Counted from the stretch's first letter, positions 1 through 9,706 are shown. The stretch is 64,000 bases of DNA from Staphylococcus saprophyticus subsp. saprophyticus ATCC 15305 = NCTC 7292 (GCF_000010125.1 NC_007350.1:248001-312000); one strand, 5' to 3'. A program made the numbers and translations. Notes: generated by a model from the sequence alone, not told the origin.

Positions 1-639
1 TTAGGGAAAATGAATGAAAAATATATGATTCCTCGTGTAGCCATTATATTTAATGCAATTATAAGTATGGTCATGGTATCGCTATTCCGTGATTGGGGTA
101 CTTTAGCAAGTGTAATATCAACAGCTACGTTAGTGGCATATTTAACAGGACCAACGACAGTGATTTCACTACGTAAAATGGCACCTAAAATGCATAGACC
201 GTTTAGAGCAAACTTATTAAAATTTATGGCACCATTTTCATTTGTGATGGCTTCATTAGCGATATATTGGGCGATGTGGCCAACAACAGCCGAAGTTATT
301 TTAATTATTATTCTAGGATTACCAATTTACTTCTTCTATGAATATAAAATGAATTGGAAAAATACCAAAAAACAAATTGGCGGTAGCTTGTGGATTATCT
401 TATATCTTATTGTACTTGCCTTCTTATCATTTATCGGTAGTAAAGAATTTAAAGGTATGAACTGGATTCATTATCCTTATGATTTTATTGTTATTATCAT
501 TATTGCATTAATCTTCTACAAAATAGGTACGTCTAGTTACTTTGAAAGTGTTTACTTTAAACGTGCTAAAAAGATTAATAAAGATATGCGTGCGGATTTA
601 CGTGAAAAACGTAAATCAGAACACATTAGTGAAGAATAA
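1..639 (+). CDS. APC-type amino acid permease, C-terminal part (5' end outside window)
   Basis: The reading frame is open from base 1 (codons for L-G-K come before the first Met at base 10), so this is the last ~212 residues of a larger protein. It has about six hydrophobic segments and a Lys/Arg-rich cytoplasmic tail. The stretch GPTTVISLRKMAPKMHRPFR is typical of the late loop of APC-superfamily amino acid permeases, where a cytoplasmic R/K-rich linker follows TM8-9. It would import an amino acid by proton symport; the substrate cannot be read from this fragment. A strong terminator follows 30 bases after the stop, so this is the end of its transcription unit. Confidence 0.8.
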   Translation, partial: LGKMNEKYMIPRVAIIFNAIISMVMVSLFRDWGTLASVISTATLVAYLTGPTTVISLRKMAPKMHRPFRANLLKFMAPFSFVMASLAIYWAMWPTTAEVILIIILGLPIYFFYEYKMNWKNTKKQIGGSLWIILYLIVLAFLSFIGSKEFKGMNWIHYPYDFIVIIIIALIFYKIGTSSYFESVYFKRAKKINKDMRADLREKRKSEHISEE

Positions 640-667
640 TTTAATTCTGTGAGTAGAAATATATATA

Positions 668-706
668 GCGTCTGGGACATTGTTAAATCTCCCAGACGCT
701 TTTTTC
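668..706 (+). terminator. Rho-independent terminator of the permease
   Basis: Perfect 10-bp stem GCGTCTGGGA / TCCCAGACGC with a ~13-nt loop followed by TTTTTT. It lies just after the permease stop. Confidence 0.9.
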
Positions 707-750
707 ATATAAATAGCGACATAGTTAATCATTTGAATGATCATGCTTAA

Positions 751-808
751 ATGGAGTGGGAGCCTGAAATCTTTTTGAGACAATTTGATTTCTGCTCCAT
801 CTTTTTTA
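751..808. repeat. Intergenic hairpin of the 'gagcctg' type
   Basis: ATGGAG...GAAATC pairs with GATTTC...CTCCAT and is followed by TTTTTTATG. The motif 'gggagcctga' recurs in other intergenic hairpins of this window (15.56 kb, 58.46 kb). It is probably a member of a staphylococcal family of terminator-like intergenic repeats. The rest of the 445-base gap (809-1014) is AT-rich with nothing else recognised. Confidence 0.5.
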
Positions 809-1014
809 TGTATAGAAAATGACTATAATAATGCGACTGTACTTAGACAATAAGCGTATGCAATATTGCAGTGGACAACATTTTATGCAAAATAAATGCA
901 TGGATATTCTATGGAAAAGTAAATTTCATTAAAATAAATTATTTAACAATGTTTTTTATTCCCATTAAAACAACATTTTCAATTCGTTTAAAGTGTAAAA
1001 ATTCAAAATAACCT

Positions 1015-1060
1015 TTGACTAATTAATCTGACAAGTGTATTATTTATGAATATTAATTCA
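1015..1060 (+). promoter_or_regulatory. Arginine operon promoter with ARG box
   Basis: The -35 TTGACT (1015-1020), a 17-nt spacer and the -10 TATTAT (1038-1043) form a good sigma-A promoter. TGAATATTAATTCA (1047-1060) matches the ArgR/AhrC operator form TGAAT-WWWW-ATTCA exactly and sits on the expected transcription start. Arginine-dependent repression of rocD-argCJB is the natural inference. Confidence 0.8.
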
Positions 1061-1095
1061 TTTTTAAGAATAAATATTATGAAATGAGGGTTTTG

Positions 1096-2280
1096 ATGCT
1101 TGATTTATATGAACACACAGACAAATATAGTTCTAAAAATTATAGTCCATTAAAATTAGCTTTAGCTAAAGGACGTGGTGCAAAAGTCTGGGATATTGAA
1201 GACAATTGTTATATAGATTGTATTTCTGGATTTTCGGTAGTTAATCAAGGCCATTGTCATCCTAAAATCATAAAGGCACTTCAAGAGCAGAGCCAAAGAA
1301 TAACAATGGTTTCTCGTGCTTTATATAGTGATAATTTAGGTAAATGGGAAGAAAAGATTTGTAAACTTGCAAATAAAGAAAATGTTTTACCAATGAATAC
1401 TGGCACAGAGGCTGTGGAAACAGCCATAAAAATGGCTCGTAAATGGGGCGCTGATATTAAAAATATTGATGAATCATCATCAGAAATCATTGCTATGAAT
1501 GGAAACTTTCATGGCCGTACGTTAGGTTCATTATCATTATCATCACAAGATAGTTATAAAAAAGGTTTTGGACCGTTATTAAACAATATACATTACGCAG
1601 ATTTTGGAGATATAGAACAATTAAAAAAATTAATTAATAATCAAACAACTGCAATTATTCTGGAACCTATACAAGGTGAGGGAGGCGTAAATATTCCTCC
1701 AACACATTTTATACAAGAAGTACGTCAACTCTGTAACGAATATAATGTGTTATTAATTGCAGACGAGATACAAGTGGGGCTTGGAAGAACGGGTAAGATG
1801 TTCGCAATGGAATGGGAAAATACAGAGCCAGATATATATTTATTAGGTAAATCACTAGGTGGAGGGTTATATCCGATATCCGCAGTGTTAGCGAACCAAG
1901 ATGTGATGAGTGTCCTCACCCCAGGCACGCATGGTTCCACATTTGGTGGTAATCCACTAGCTTGCGCTGTATCAATGGCAGCATTAGACGTGCTGAATGA
2001 AGAGCATTTAGTACAAAATGCATTAGACTTAGGCGATAGATTATTAAAGCACCTGCAACAAATTGAAAGTGAACTGATCGTGGAAGTGAGAGGTAGGGGA
2101 TTGTTTATAGGTATAGAATTAAATGTAGCAGCACAGGACTATTGTGAACAAATGATAAATAAAGGTGTGCTTTGTAAAGAAACACAGGGCAATATTATAA
2201 GGATTGCACCACCACTTGTTATTGATAAAGATGAAATCGATGAAGTAATTCGTGTCATAACAGAAGTTTTGGAAAAGTAA
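1096..2280 (+). CDS. rocD: Ornithine/acetylornithine aminotransferase, first gene of arg operon
   Basis: PLP-dependent class-III aminotransferase of 394 residues that interconverts ornithine and glutamate semialdehyde (or acts as acetylornithine aminotransferase). Visible family features are NTGTEAVETAIKMAR (PLP phosphate loop), FHGRT, the ADEIQVGLGRTG motif with the cofactor Asp, and LLGKSLGGGLYP carrying the Schiff-base Lys. The frame also has an ATG at 1084, but GAGGG at 1086-1090 is correctly spaced for the ATG at 1096, which I chose. It is followed by argC, argJ and argB in one direction, the same order as the S. aureus rocD-argCJB operon, where ornithine made from proline can feed arginine synthesis. 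Whether it acts as ArgD or RocD cannot be told from sequence. Confidence 0.9.
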   Translation: MLDLYEHTDKYSSKNYSPLKLALAKGRGAKVWDIEDNCYIDCISGFSVVNQGHCHPKIIKALQEQSQRITMVSRALYSDNLGKWEEKICKLANKENVLPMNTGTEAVETAIKMARKWGADIKNIDESSSEIIAMNGNFHGRTLGSLSLSSQDSYKKGFGPLLNNIHYADFGDIEQLKKLINNQTTAIILEPIQGEGGVNIPPTHFIQEVRQLCNEYNVLLIADEIQVGLGRTGKMFAMEWENTEPDIYLLGKSLGGGLYPISAVLANQDVMSVLTPGTHGSTFGGNPLACAVSMAALDVLNEEHLVQNALDLGDRLLKHLQQIESELIVEVRGRGLFIGIELNVAAQDYCEQMINKGVLCKETQGNIIRIAPPLVIDKDEIDEVIRVITEVLEK

Positions 2281-2324
2281 AATTTAATATAAAATTTCCG
2301 AATATTCAGAAAGGAATGAAGTGA

Positions 2325-3356
2325 ATGATTGAAGTTGGTATCGTTGGCGGTAGTGGATATGGAGCCATTGAATTAATTCGATTATTAATTCAGCATCCTA
2401 ATGTAAATATAAAATATATCTTTTCGCATTCTAAACAGGATCAACCTATAAAGGAAACATTCCCACATTTGGAACAGCTCACATATCACTATGAAACGTT
2501 AAATAGTGAAGGAATTGAATGCGACGTGATATTTTTTGCGACACCTTCAAATGTGAGTAAACACATTGTTCCTCAGTTGCTTAGCAAGAGGATTAAAATC
2601 ATTGATTTGTCGGGTGATTTTAGATTAACTAATCGAGCTACTTATGAAACGTATTATGGTGAAACGGCAGCTTCTCAAGAATATTTGAATGAAGCAAATT
2701 ATAGCATTGCAGAATGGTCAAATGTAAACGCACAAACAACGCAATTAATTGCGAACCCTGGATGTTTTCCAACAGCTACATTGTTAGCATTACATCCGCT
2801 AATAGATAAAGATATTGTAAAGCAAGATAACATTATCATCGATGCGAAGACGGGTGTATCCGGTGCCGGTAGGTCTTTGGCACAACATGTTCATTTCGCG
2901 GAGATGAATGAAAATTTAAGCGCCTATGCGATAGGAAAGCATAAGCATAAACCTGAAATTGAACAATATTTATCATTATTAGCCCAACAAGAAGTAAAAG
3001 TAACATTTACACCGCATCTCGTACCTATGACTCGAGGTATTTTATCAACCATTTATATCAAACTAAACCATGCTTTTACTAATGAAGACTTACATAATCT
3101 GTTTAAAGATTATTATGAAGATAAACCATTTGTAAGAATTAGATCATTAGGCCAATTTCCAAAAACTAAGGAAGTTTACGGTAGCAATTATTGTGATATC
3201 GGTATTTATGTTGATGAAGAGAATCAAACAGCGATTCTCGTGTCTGTGATTGATAACTTAGTTAAAGGTGCAAGTGGTCAAGCGATTCAGAATTTGAACT
3301 TAATGTATGGATGGAAAGAAAACACTGGATTGCTACAATCACCAGTTTATCCATAA
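2325..3356 (+). CDS. argC: N-acetyl-gamma-glutamyl-phosphate reductase
   Basis: 343-residue NADPH-dependent reductase for the third step of ornithine synthesis, converting N-acetylglutamyl phosphate to the semialdehyde. The N-terminal [18 protein letters not shown] is the Rossmann dinucleotide loop; ANPGCFPTA around residue 146 carries the catalytic Cys; the KTGVSGAGR and HKHKPEIEQ motifs are also family signatures, the latter with the active-site His. The Shine-Dalgarno GAAAGGA precedes the ATG. It lies 44 bases after rocD and 23 bases before argJ, with no terminator between, so it should be cotranscribed from the ARG-box promoter. Confidence 0.96.
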   Translation: MIEVGIVGGSGYGAIELIRLLIQHPNVNIKYIFSHSKQDQPIKETFPHLEQLTYHYETLNSEGIECDVIFFATPSNVSKHIVPQLLSKRIKIIDLSGDFRLTNRATYETYYGETAASQEYLNEANYSIAEWSNVNAQTTQLIANPGCFPTATLLALHPLIDKDIVKQDNIIIDAKTGVSGAGRSLAQHVHFAEMNENLSAYAIGKHKHKPEIEQYLSLLAQQEVKVTFTPHLVPMTRGILSTIYIKLNHAFTNEDLHNLFKDYYEDKPFVRIRSLGQFPKTKEVYGSNYCDIGIYVDEENQTAILVSVIDNLVKGASGQAIQNLNLMYGWKENTGLLQSPVYP

Positions 3357-3379
3357 AGTAGGATGAAAGGAGAGAAGAA

Positions 3380-4618
3380 ATGAGAGACATTGAAACAATT
3401 GATACATTAAACCAATTAAATATAGATTTACAAGGCGACGTGAGTTCACCATTAGGTTTTATTGCTGGTGGTTTACATTGCGGTTTGAGAAGAAAGAAAG
3501 TGGACTTTGGTTGGATTTATTCAACGACCCCAGCTACAGCAACAGGTGTTTATACATTGAATCAATTTAAAGCTGCGCCATTAAAACTAACTGAAGATAG
3601 TATTAATAAGGATAAAGCACTACAAGCCATTATTGTGAATTCGGCTATTGCGAATGCGTGCACAGGAGAAAAAGGTATGCAAGATGCGTTGGATACACAA
3701 GCTTGGATTGCTGAGCAATTAAATATCGAGCAACATCTTGTTGGTGTTGCCTCTACAGGTGTTATTGGATCGTTTTTGCCAATGGATAAAATACAATATG
3801 CAACGCAGCACGTTTTAAAAGAACAATATAATAAAAGTGAAGCATTCAATCAAGCTATTTTAACAACTGATACGATGACGAAACATCTGTCAGTAAAGGT
3901 TGAAATCGATGGTACCACAGTAACGATAGGTGGCACTGCAAAAGGATCAGGCATGATACATCCCAATATGGCAACAATGCTAGGATTTATAACTACTGAT
4001 GCCAATATTGATGCGAATACGTTGGATTATTGCCTAAAACAATCAATCGATCAATCGTTTAATATGATTACGGTGGATGGTGATTCAAGTACAAATGATA
4101 TGGTGCTATGCATGGCAAATGGTCAAGCGCAACATACACAAATTGATGCATTACATCCCGAATGGCATAAGTTTGTGTATGCATTGAATTTTGTATGCCA
4201 CTATCTTGCCAAGAGCATCGCTAAAGATGGTGAAGGGGCAACTAAATTGGTTACTGTAAAGGTCAAGGGCGCTCACGATGTTGTTGAAGCAAGAAAAATT
4301 GCCAAGAGCATTGTCTCCTCGAATTTAGTGAAAACCGCTGTCCATGGTGAAGATGCGAATTTCGGAAGAATTGTCACTGCTATAGGATACGCATCGCGAT
4401 ATATAGAACCTAGCGCAACCCATGTTTCGTTATGCCAAGTGAGTGTGTTGGAAAAAGGTATGGCTGTAGATTTTGATGAACAGCGTTTAAAAGAAGAATT
4501 AGCATCAGATAATATTTTAATTGAAGCAACTGTTGGAAACGGGGAAGGAGAAGCGGCAGCATATGGTTGTGATTTATCATATGAATATGTACGTATCAAC
4601 GCGTCGTACAGAACTTAA
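3380..4618 (+). CDS. argJ: Bifunctional ornithine acetyltransferase / N-acetylglutamate synthase
   Basis: 412-residue N-terminal-nucleophile enzyme. It moves the acetyl group from acetylornithine to glutamate, recycling acetyl and closing the cyclic pathway. The self-cleavage site is visible in [13 protein letters not shown]: cleavage before the Thr of ATML gives the alpha and beta subunits and frees the nucleophilic Thr. The proximal TAKGSGM stretch supplies the oxyanion region. The start ATG follows AAAGGAGAG with good spacing. The product precedes argB by only 12 bases. Presence of ArgJ means a separate ArgE deacetylase is not needed for this pathway. Confidence 0.96.
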   Translation: MRDIETIDTLNQLNIDLQGDVSSPLGFIAGGLHCGLRRKKVDFGWIYSTTPATATGVYTLNQFKAAPLKLTEDSINKDKALQAIIVNSAIANACTGEKGMQDALDTQAWIAEQLNIEQHLVGVASTGVIGSFLPMDKIQYATQHVLKEQYNKSEAFNQAILTTDTMTKHLSVKVEIDGTTVTIGGTAKGSGMIHPNMATMLGFITTDANIDANTLDYCLKQSIDQSFNMITVDGDSSTNDMVLCMANGQAQHTQIDALHPEWHKFVYALNFVCHYLAKSIAKDGEGATKLVTVKVKGAHDVVEARKIAKSIVSSNLVKTAVHGEDANFGRIVTAIGYASRYIEPSATHVSLCQVSVLEKGMAVDFDEQRLKEELASDNILIEATVGNGEGEAAAYGCDLSYEYVRINASYRT

Positions 4619-4630
4619 GGAGTGACTGCA

Positions 4631-5392
4631 ATGAATTATATAGTTATCAAAATTGGTGGTAGTACCTTGACCGAATTACATGAAACTACCATTGATGATA
4701 TTGCACAGTTAAAGCAACAGGATTTGCATCCGATTATTATTCATGGTGGAGGGCCTTTTATCAATCAAGCGTTAGAGCAGCAAGGCGTCGATTCATTATT
4801 TGAAGATGGATTGAGGGTTACTACAGATGAAGTAATGTCAATTACAAGTCAGATATTAATCGGAAAGGTGAATCCGCAGCTTGTAAGTAAAATGAATGAT
4901 GAAAATATTCAAAGTATTGGGTTAAATGGAATAGATGCCAAGCTATTTGACGTTGAACCATTAAACGAAAAATATGGATATGTAGGCGAACCAATCAACA
5001 TTAATACAGCAGTTATAGATCATCTTACAGAAGAATATATACCTGTTATTGCGTCTATCGGCAGACATAAAACCTCTAGACATTTATATAATATTAACGC
5101 AGATACGTTGGCGTACAAAATAGCGCAGACATTAAACGCACCTATCTATTTATTGAGTGATATACCAGGTGTCATGATAGATAATAAAGTAAAGGCCACA
5201 TTGAATTCAGAGCATATTAAAAATTATATTGAACAAGAGCAAATATATGGGGGGATGATTCCTAAAGTACAAGATGCGATCAGTGCCATTGAATATGGCT
5301 GTCAAAAAGTAGTTATCGCAGCAGGTAACGAAGCGCATGTCGTGGAAAGGATAAGAACTGGGAAAGGTATTGGGACAACGATTGTGTTGTGA
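4631..5392 (+). CDS. argB: Acetylglutamate kinase
   Basis: 253-residue amino-acid kinase that phosphorylates N-acetylglutamate, the step before ArgC. IKIGGSTL at the N-terminus is the nucleotide-binding Lys/Gly loop, IIHGGGPFIN binds the acetylglutamate, and GGMIPKVQDA near the C-terminus carries the second catalytic Lys. An in-frame GTG nine bases upstream would add three residues, but AAGGAG at 4617-4622 is spaced for the ATG at 4631. It is the last gene of the operon; the next 230 bases hold no gene and end in a strong terminator. Confidence 0.96.
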   Translation: MNYIVIKIGGSTLTELHETTIDDIAQLKQQDLHPIIIHGGGPFINQALEQQGVDSLFEDGLRVTTDEVMSITSQILIGKVNPQLVSKMNDENIQSIGLNGIDAKLFDVEPLNEKYGYVGEPININTAVIDHLTEEYIPVIASIGRHKTSRHLYNINADTLAYKIAQTLNAPIYLLSDIPGVMIDNKVKATLNSEHIKNYIEQEQIYGGMIPKVQDAISAIEYGCQKVVIAAGNEAHVVERIRTGKGIGTTIVL

Positions 5393-5627
5393 GCATAATA
5401 TAATAGCAATTTCCTGGGAAATCGTTAAATCAAAGTATCACTATATTAAAAATTAAAAAAAGACTTTGTCATAGTATAAACAAAATTGGTAGATGCTTGA
5501 AATAGCGCTGCTTTTAAACGATGTGGTACATATTAAAGTAACGCAATTGGTTAGTGTTTTTCAGCAGCTGTTTACATTGTAGGATTGAATTGGTGTGATA
5601 GTGTAATGGTTAATTTGAAAATAAAAA

Positions 5628-5670
5628 AACAACGCATATGCTGGAATGACGCATATGCGTTGTTTTTTTA
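5628..5670. terminator. Bidirectional terminator between argB and the M20 gene
   Basis: Perfect 14-bp stem AACAACGCATATGC / GCATATGCGTTGTT with a 9-nt loop, A-run on the left and T-run on the right. It serves argB on the plus strand and the convergent gene on the minus strand. Nothing else is recognised in 5393-5627. Confidence 0.93.
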
Positions 5671-5709
5671 TAAATGGCTTGGATATCGTACTTAGTGCTA
5701 ATCAGGCCA

Positions 5710-6942
5710 TTAATAATTTTTTGAATAAGTGATTAATAGTTCTTTATAGAAATCAATGAATTTAAGGTACATTGCTTTTTCTACACGTTCATCTACTTGG
5801 TGTGGTTTTTCACCTGGACCAAATACTAAGAATGGGAAAGATTCATCTTTACCGCGTAGTAAATTAGAAGCATCCGTCACACCACCAATTGGGGCAGCGA
5901 CAAAATCTTTATTAAATGCTGTTTTGCCAATCGTTTTAGCAGTGTCAATTAGGCTATTTTGACCAGTAGTAAGTACAGGATCTAAGTCAAGATATAATTC
6001 ACTTTCTAAATTTGAGCCATTTGCATTATGTTTTTCAATTGTATTATTAAATAAATTTTTAACTTGGTCATTATTGTATTCTGGGATTGTACGAATATTG
6101 AAATCAGCATCAGCGTCTTCAGGGACAGAATTCACTTGAACGCCACCCTTGATTAATGTGTTAGTGATGACAAGCCCTTGTAATGCGGATTCAATTTCTT
6201 CAACAGCAAATGTAGCTGGTAGAGAAGGTTTCATTCGATCGAGCAAATGAGTGAAGTCTAAAGATTCACCTTTAATTTCTTTAGATATTTTTTGATATGC
6301 GTTATCGATATCTTGAATAAATTCAATTAAAGGTTTAATTGCGTTTACACCGAAGATAGGCATAGAACTATGTGCAGAAGTACCTTGTGATTTAATACGA
6401 TAGTCCATAGACCCTTTATGTGCGTAGACCATCATATCTTGACAAGGCTCGGCTATGATGAGTGCGTCAACATCATCCATGTAACCTTTTTCGTAGAGAT
6501 TTTGTGAACCAAGTTGTTCCATCTCTTCACCTGTAGTAGCTAAGAATTTAATGCGTCCTTTTGTTAATAATTGTGCATCGTGCATTTCGATAAGAGCAAT
6601 AGCGAGTGCAGCGAGTCCAGATTTCATATCAGCAGCACCACGACCATATAAATAACCATTGTCTTCGGTAAGTTTAAAAGGGTCATATGACCATTGTTCA
6701 CGATTACCTTCTGATACGACATCCATATGTCCAGATACACCGATGACTGGACTGCCTTCACCAATGTCGGCAATTAAGTTAGCGCGTCGTTCATCAACTT
6801 TATCAATGGTTGATTTAATACCGTGTTGTTCAAATAAATTTTGGAAGTATTGACATACCTCGATTTCATTATCATTTACTGTATTCATTGCTACAATATC
6901 AGATAATATTTGTACTTTTTCTTCTACAGAAAATGTACTCAT
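5710..6942 (-). CDS. M20 family metallohydrolase (ArgE/DapE/ACY1-like)
   Basis: 410-residue cytosolic dinuclear zinc amidohydrolase. Metal ligands are seen in SGHMDVV, GRGAADMKSG (bridging Asp), TTGEEMEQ (catalytic Glu plus ligand Glu), AEPCQD and a C-terminal GEKPHQVDE His. The central dimerisation domain begins around residue 180. Staphylococcal relatives are usually labelled succinyl-diaminopimelate desuccinylase, but M20 members also hydrolyse acylated amino acids or dipeptides, so the substrate is open. It sits convergent to argB, but ArgJ already covers deacetylation, so an arginine role is not needed. AGGAGTGGT precedes the start. Confidence 0.85.
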   Translation of the reverse strand: MSTFSVEEKVQILSDIVAMNTVNDNEIEVCQYFQNLFEQHGIKSTIDKVDERRANLIADIGEGSPVIGVSGHMDVVSEGNREQWSYDPFKLTEDNGYLYGRGAADMKSGLAALAIALIEMHDAQLLTKGRIKFLATTGEEMEQLGSQNLYEKGYMDDVDALIIAEPCQDMMVYAHKGSMDYRIKSQGTSAHSSMPIFGVNAIKPLIEFIQDIDNAYQKISKEIKGESLDFTHLLDRMKPSLPATFAVEEIESALQGLVITNTLIKGGVQVNSVPEDADADFNIRTIPEYNNDQVKNLFNNTIEKHNANGSNLESELYLDLDPVLTTGQNSLIDTAKTIGKTAFNKDFVAAPIGGVTDASNLLRGKDESFPFLVFGPGEKPHQVDERVEKAMYLKFIDFYKELLITYSKNY

Positions 6943-7152
6943 AACATACCACTCCTTTAGAAAAACTATAACAAGTATACATCTGACAAATTATTTTGAT
7001 AAGTGAAAAGACTTTTAATAAAAACTTTATAATTTTAAAATATATATTGTGTATAATTACAATAGTGCGATTAATTGATTAATAAACTTGTTGTATACAA
7101 GTTTTAAAGCTATGATATAGAGTAAGCAAATAAGCGTAAAAGAGGTACGATT

Positions 7153-7545
7153 ATGACGTTATCATTAAATAAAATTCATCAAGCACACCAACAATATACA
7201 GGCGTAGATTTTCCGAAATTGTTTAAAGCTTTTAAAGATATGGGAATCATTGTTAATACAGTGAATATAGAACAAGGTGAAACATCTTATATTCATCAGG
7301 ATGGAGCTGAAATTACTGATGAAAGTGTTAAAGTAGCTGTACCCATTGCACAACAGACACACCTTGCGTTGGTAAAAGATATATTGCAGCGTCATCAAGC
7401 AGGTGAAACGGATTTTCCAAAGTTTTGCGATGAAATGGCACGAGCGGGCATTTATAAGTGGTATATTGATATTATCGCTGGCACATGTGCCTATATAGAC
7501 AAGGAAAATCAGGTTCTCATTACAGAAAATATACCTCAATCTTGA
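7153..7545 (+). CDS. DUF1398-like small protein
   Basis: 130 residues, soluble, no signal peptide. The pattern YTGVDFPKLFKAFKDMGI near the start and ARAGIYKWYIDIIAGTCAYID near the end resemble the DUF1398 (YbcV-like) family, whose function is unknown. AGAGGT precedes the ATG. It stands alone, divergent from the M20 gene. The ~230 bases after it contain no obvious gene or strong terminator. Confidence 0.65.
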   Translation: MTLSLNKIHQAHQQYTGVDFPKLFKAFKDMGIIVNTVNIEQGETSYIHQDGAEITDESVKVAVPIAQQTHLALVKDILQRHQAGETDFPKFCDEMARAGIYKWYIDIIAGTCAYIDKENQVLITENIPQS

Positions 7546-7774
7546 TATGTGTTTATAAATACGAGTAAAAAGATAAGATATTTAAGACGTATACTATGAC
7601 AGCATTTATAATTGATGATACGGTAGAGAGTGTAGAAAGATTATAAAGTGGCAAGATTAAAGCTTAATTATTAATTAAACGTGGGTTGTTTAGGGGAAAG
7701 TTGCGAGTCGAACAATGACCCTAAAGTGCTTCATATAGATATATCGTGTTTAACAATGAAAGGGGACAATAAGT

Positions 7775-8314
7775 ATGGCAAGTGTAGCAATTATCGCAGG
7801 TGGTAATAAGATTGAGTCTAGGTTAACAGGTGTAGTAAAATATGCTGAAAAATATTTAAATGATGAAGGCATTGAGACAGATGTCATACATGTACATCAA
7901 TTAGACGCTGAAGCATTGATTACCGCTAACTTTTCAAATGAATCAATTAATAAAACACATAAAAAAATTGAAGAAGCTGATGGGATAATTATCGTTTCAC
8001 CTGTATTTAAAGCAGCGTATTCAGGCATCGTGAAGACATATTTAGATTTACTGCCACGTGGCGCATTTACAGGTAAAACAGTCCTCCCGCTCGCATTAGG
8101 TGGTACATTTGCACATGTATTAGCGATTCAATATAGCTTAGATCCAGTTATAAAAGAATTGGGTGCAGATACAATTCATAAAGGTAGATTTATTTTAGAC
8201 AAACATATTACATCTAATGAAGACGGTACTTATGGTTATGATCAAGAAGCGAAAGATGGCTTAAATAAAACTTTAAAAAAGTTTGTCAGTGATAAAGCGC
8301 AAGTAATAGAATAA
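7775..8314 (+). CDS. NADPH-dependent FMN reductase-like flavoprotein
   Basis: 179-residue flavodoxin-fold reductase. The N-terminal beta strand and phosphate loop read AIIAGGNKIESR, and SPVFKAAYSGIVKTYLDLLP is the second FMN-contact region typical of SsuE/NADPH-dependent FMN reductases. It would reduce FMN for a partner enzyme or act as a quinone/azo reductase; a luciferase-like monooxygenase that needs reduced flavin occurs in the window at 58.7 kb, but nothing links the two directly. AAAGGGGAC precedes the start. A weak hairpin follows the stop. Confidence 0.82.
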   Translation: MASVAIIAGGNKIESRLTGVVKYAEKYLNDEGIETDVIHVHQLDAEALITANFSNESINKTHKKIEEADGIIIVSPVFKAAYSGIVKTYLDLLPRGAFTGKTVLPLALGGTFAHVLAIQYSLDPVIKELGADTIHKGRFILDKHITSNEDGTYGYDQEAKDGLNKTLKKFVSDKAQVIE

Positions 8315-8325
8315 AAGATATTGAT

Positions 8326-8364
8326 TTAAAGGCGTATCTAAATAATTGCGATACGTCTTTAAAA
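8326..8364 (+). terminator. Terminator-like hairpin after the FMN reductase
   Basis: AAAGGCGTATC / GATACGTCTTT stem with a short loop and no long T-run; moderate strength. A further inverted repeat, TTTAACACA...TGTGTTAAA (8374-8403), follows and may be part of the regulatory region of the next gene. Confidence 0.6.
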
Positions 8365-8445
8365 ATGCTTTGTTTTAACACAGGTGTATTAAAATGTGTT
8401 AAAGTAAATAAAATAAGTTTTAAAGGCTATTTTTTTAGTTTTTAA

Positions 8446-8463
8446 TTAATACAATTGTATTAA
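8446..8463. promoter_or_regulatory. Perfect 18-bp palindrome, probable TetR operator
   Basis: TTAATACAATTGTATTAA is a perfect palindrome ending 17 bases before the start of the TetR-family gene. Position and symmetry fit autoregulation of the following two-gene unit. Confidence 0.7.
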
Positions 8464-8480
8464 AAAGGGAGTTCTGATAT

Positions 8481-9065
8481 ATGCCCAAAGTAGTAGATCA
8501 CGAGAAAAAGAAGCAGCAAATTATACAGTATGCATGGCAATCTATCGTAAGCAATGGCGCTAAGGGTGCTACAGTTAGAAATATTGCAAAGTTAGCACGA
8601 ATGACACCAGGACAAATACGTTATTATTATCCAAACCATCATGATTTGTTAAAAGCAGTATCGGTCGAAGTAGATAGTAAAGTTAGAGGAAGAATTAAAG
8701 CGGTATATAACGACGGAAGTCTAAGCCCGCTTGATAAAGTCATACAGGCGATGTTGAAAGCTATGCCGCTTGATGAAGAACGATATGCGGATATGGAGGT
8801 CTGGTTGGCCTTTCAATATGAGTTACATGAAGTAGGTAAAGATTCCATGGGGAATGAAATCTTTACTTTAATAAAAGCATCGATGTCATTTTTAGAAGAA
8901 CATGACTTACTCGACACATCGTTAAATCAATATGTAGCAATAATGAAAATGCATGCATTATTGGATGGATTAGCATTACATAAATTGTTAAATCCCGAGC
9001 AGATGATAAATGAAGATATTGAACATTTAATAGAGAGCGAAGTGAAATCCTGGTTAAGGAGGTAA
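8481..9065 (+). CDS. TetR/AcrR family transcriptional regulator (BetI-like)
   Basis: 194 residues. The N-terminal helix-turn-helix is clear: GAKGATVRNIAKLARMTPGQ followed by IRYYYPNHHDLLKAV, the standard TetR recognition-helix region. The rest is an all-helical ligand-binding/dimerisation domain with a BetI-like C-terminal pattern. It lies directly downstream of an 18-bp palindrome and 4 bases before a membrane-protein gene, so it most likely represses itself and that gene. Ligand unknown. Confidence 0.88.
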   Translation: MPKVVDHEKKKQQIIQYAWQSIVSNGAKGATVRNIAKLARMTPGQIRYYYPNHHDLLKAVSVEVDSKVRGRIKAVYNDGSLSPLDKVIQAMLKAMPLDEERYADMEVWLAFQYELHEVGKDSMGNEIFTLIKASMSFLEEHDLLDTSLNQYVAIMKMHALLDGLALHKLLNPEQMINEDIEHLIESEVKSWLRR

Positions 9066-9069
9066 TATA

Positions 9070-9609
9070 ATGAACGGGGTATTAATGATACTTATTGTAG
9101 CTGAATTATTATTTTGAATTGTCATTATTTTAGTTTTGATTTCAAGATATGTCTTACGCATGAAACAAGTTGGTTTGATTTTACTTGCAATGACGCCTGT
9201 AATTGATTTGATTTTAATTATTACGATGAGTGTAGATTTATTAAATGGTGCCAAAGCAACGGTCCCTCATGGCATAGCAGCAGTATATATTGGCGTTTCA
9301 ATTGCATTTAGAAAACAAATGATTCAATGGGCAGACGAACGTTTTAAATACTATGTTTTAAAGGAAGGAAATTTACCTGAAAAGAAAACGGGTATTGCTT
9401 ATGCAAAAGCTTATTTTGTAAGTTGGTTAAGACATGTTTTAGCCTATTTGATTGGAACAGGTCTATTGTGGTTAATTATAAATATTGTAGGACAAGGCGA
9501 TAGTGTAGCAGCGCTTTATCATGTTATTAAAATTTGGACAGTTATATTAGGGATTGATTTATTAATCACACTGAGCTACTTTATTTGGCCGAAACCTAAA
9601 AAAGTATAA
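9070..9609 (+). pseudogene. Small membrane protein gene interrupted by an in-frame TGA
   Basis: An ATG at 9070 with a fine Shine-Dalgarno (AAGGAGG) opens a frame that runs M-N-G-V-L-M-I-L-I-V-A-E-L-L-F, meets TGA at 9115-9117, then continues in the same frame for 164 codons to 9609. The continuation encodes three or four hydrophobic segments (VIDLILIITMSVDLL, AYLIGTGLLWLIINIVG and others). The stop falls inside the first hydrophobic segment, so one base substitution explains it. Translation could restart at the TTG at 9136, giving 157 residues. Family not recognised. It is translationally close to the TetR gene and is probably its target. Confidence 0.65.
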
Positions 9610-9633
9610 AGTATAACCGATGATATAAAAATA

Positions 9634-9685
9634 GTGGAACAGAAATTTAATTTTTAGAGAAAATTGGATTTCTGTTCCACGTTTA
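9634..9685. terminator. Convergent terminator
   Basis: GTGGAACAGAAAT pairs with ATTTCTGTTCCAC around a ~22-nt loop, between the membrane-protein gene and the convergent VOC gene. Confidence 0.8.
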
Positions 9686-9706
9686 TATTTACTATTTTTG
9701 AATAAT

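Noticed and set aside
5710..6942. ArgE (acetylornithine deacetylase) completing the arginine operon
   Set aside because: It is convergent with argB beyond a strong terminator, and ArgJ already provides acetyl recycling; M20 specificity cannot be read from the motifs.
7165..7539. Long minus-strand frame opposite the DUF1398-like gene
   Set aside because: Lacks a ribosome site and family resemblance, is Cys- and Ile-rich in the way of antisense AT-rich frames, and overlaps a supported gene.
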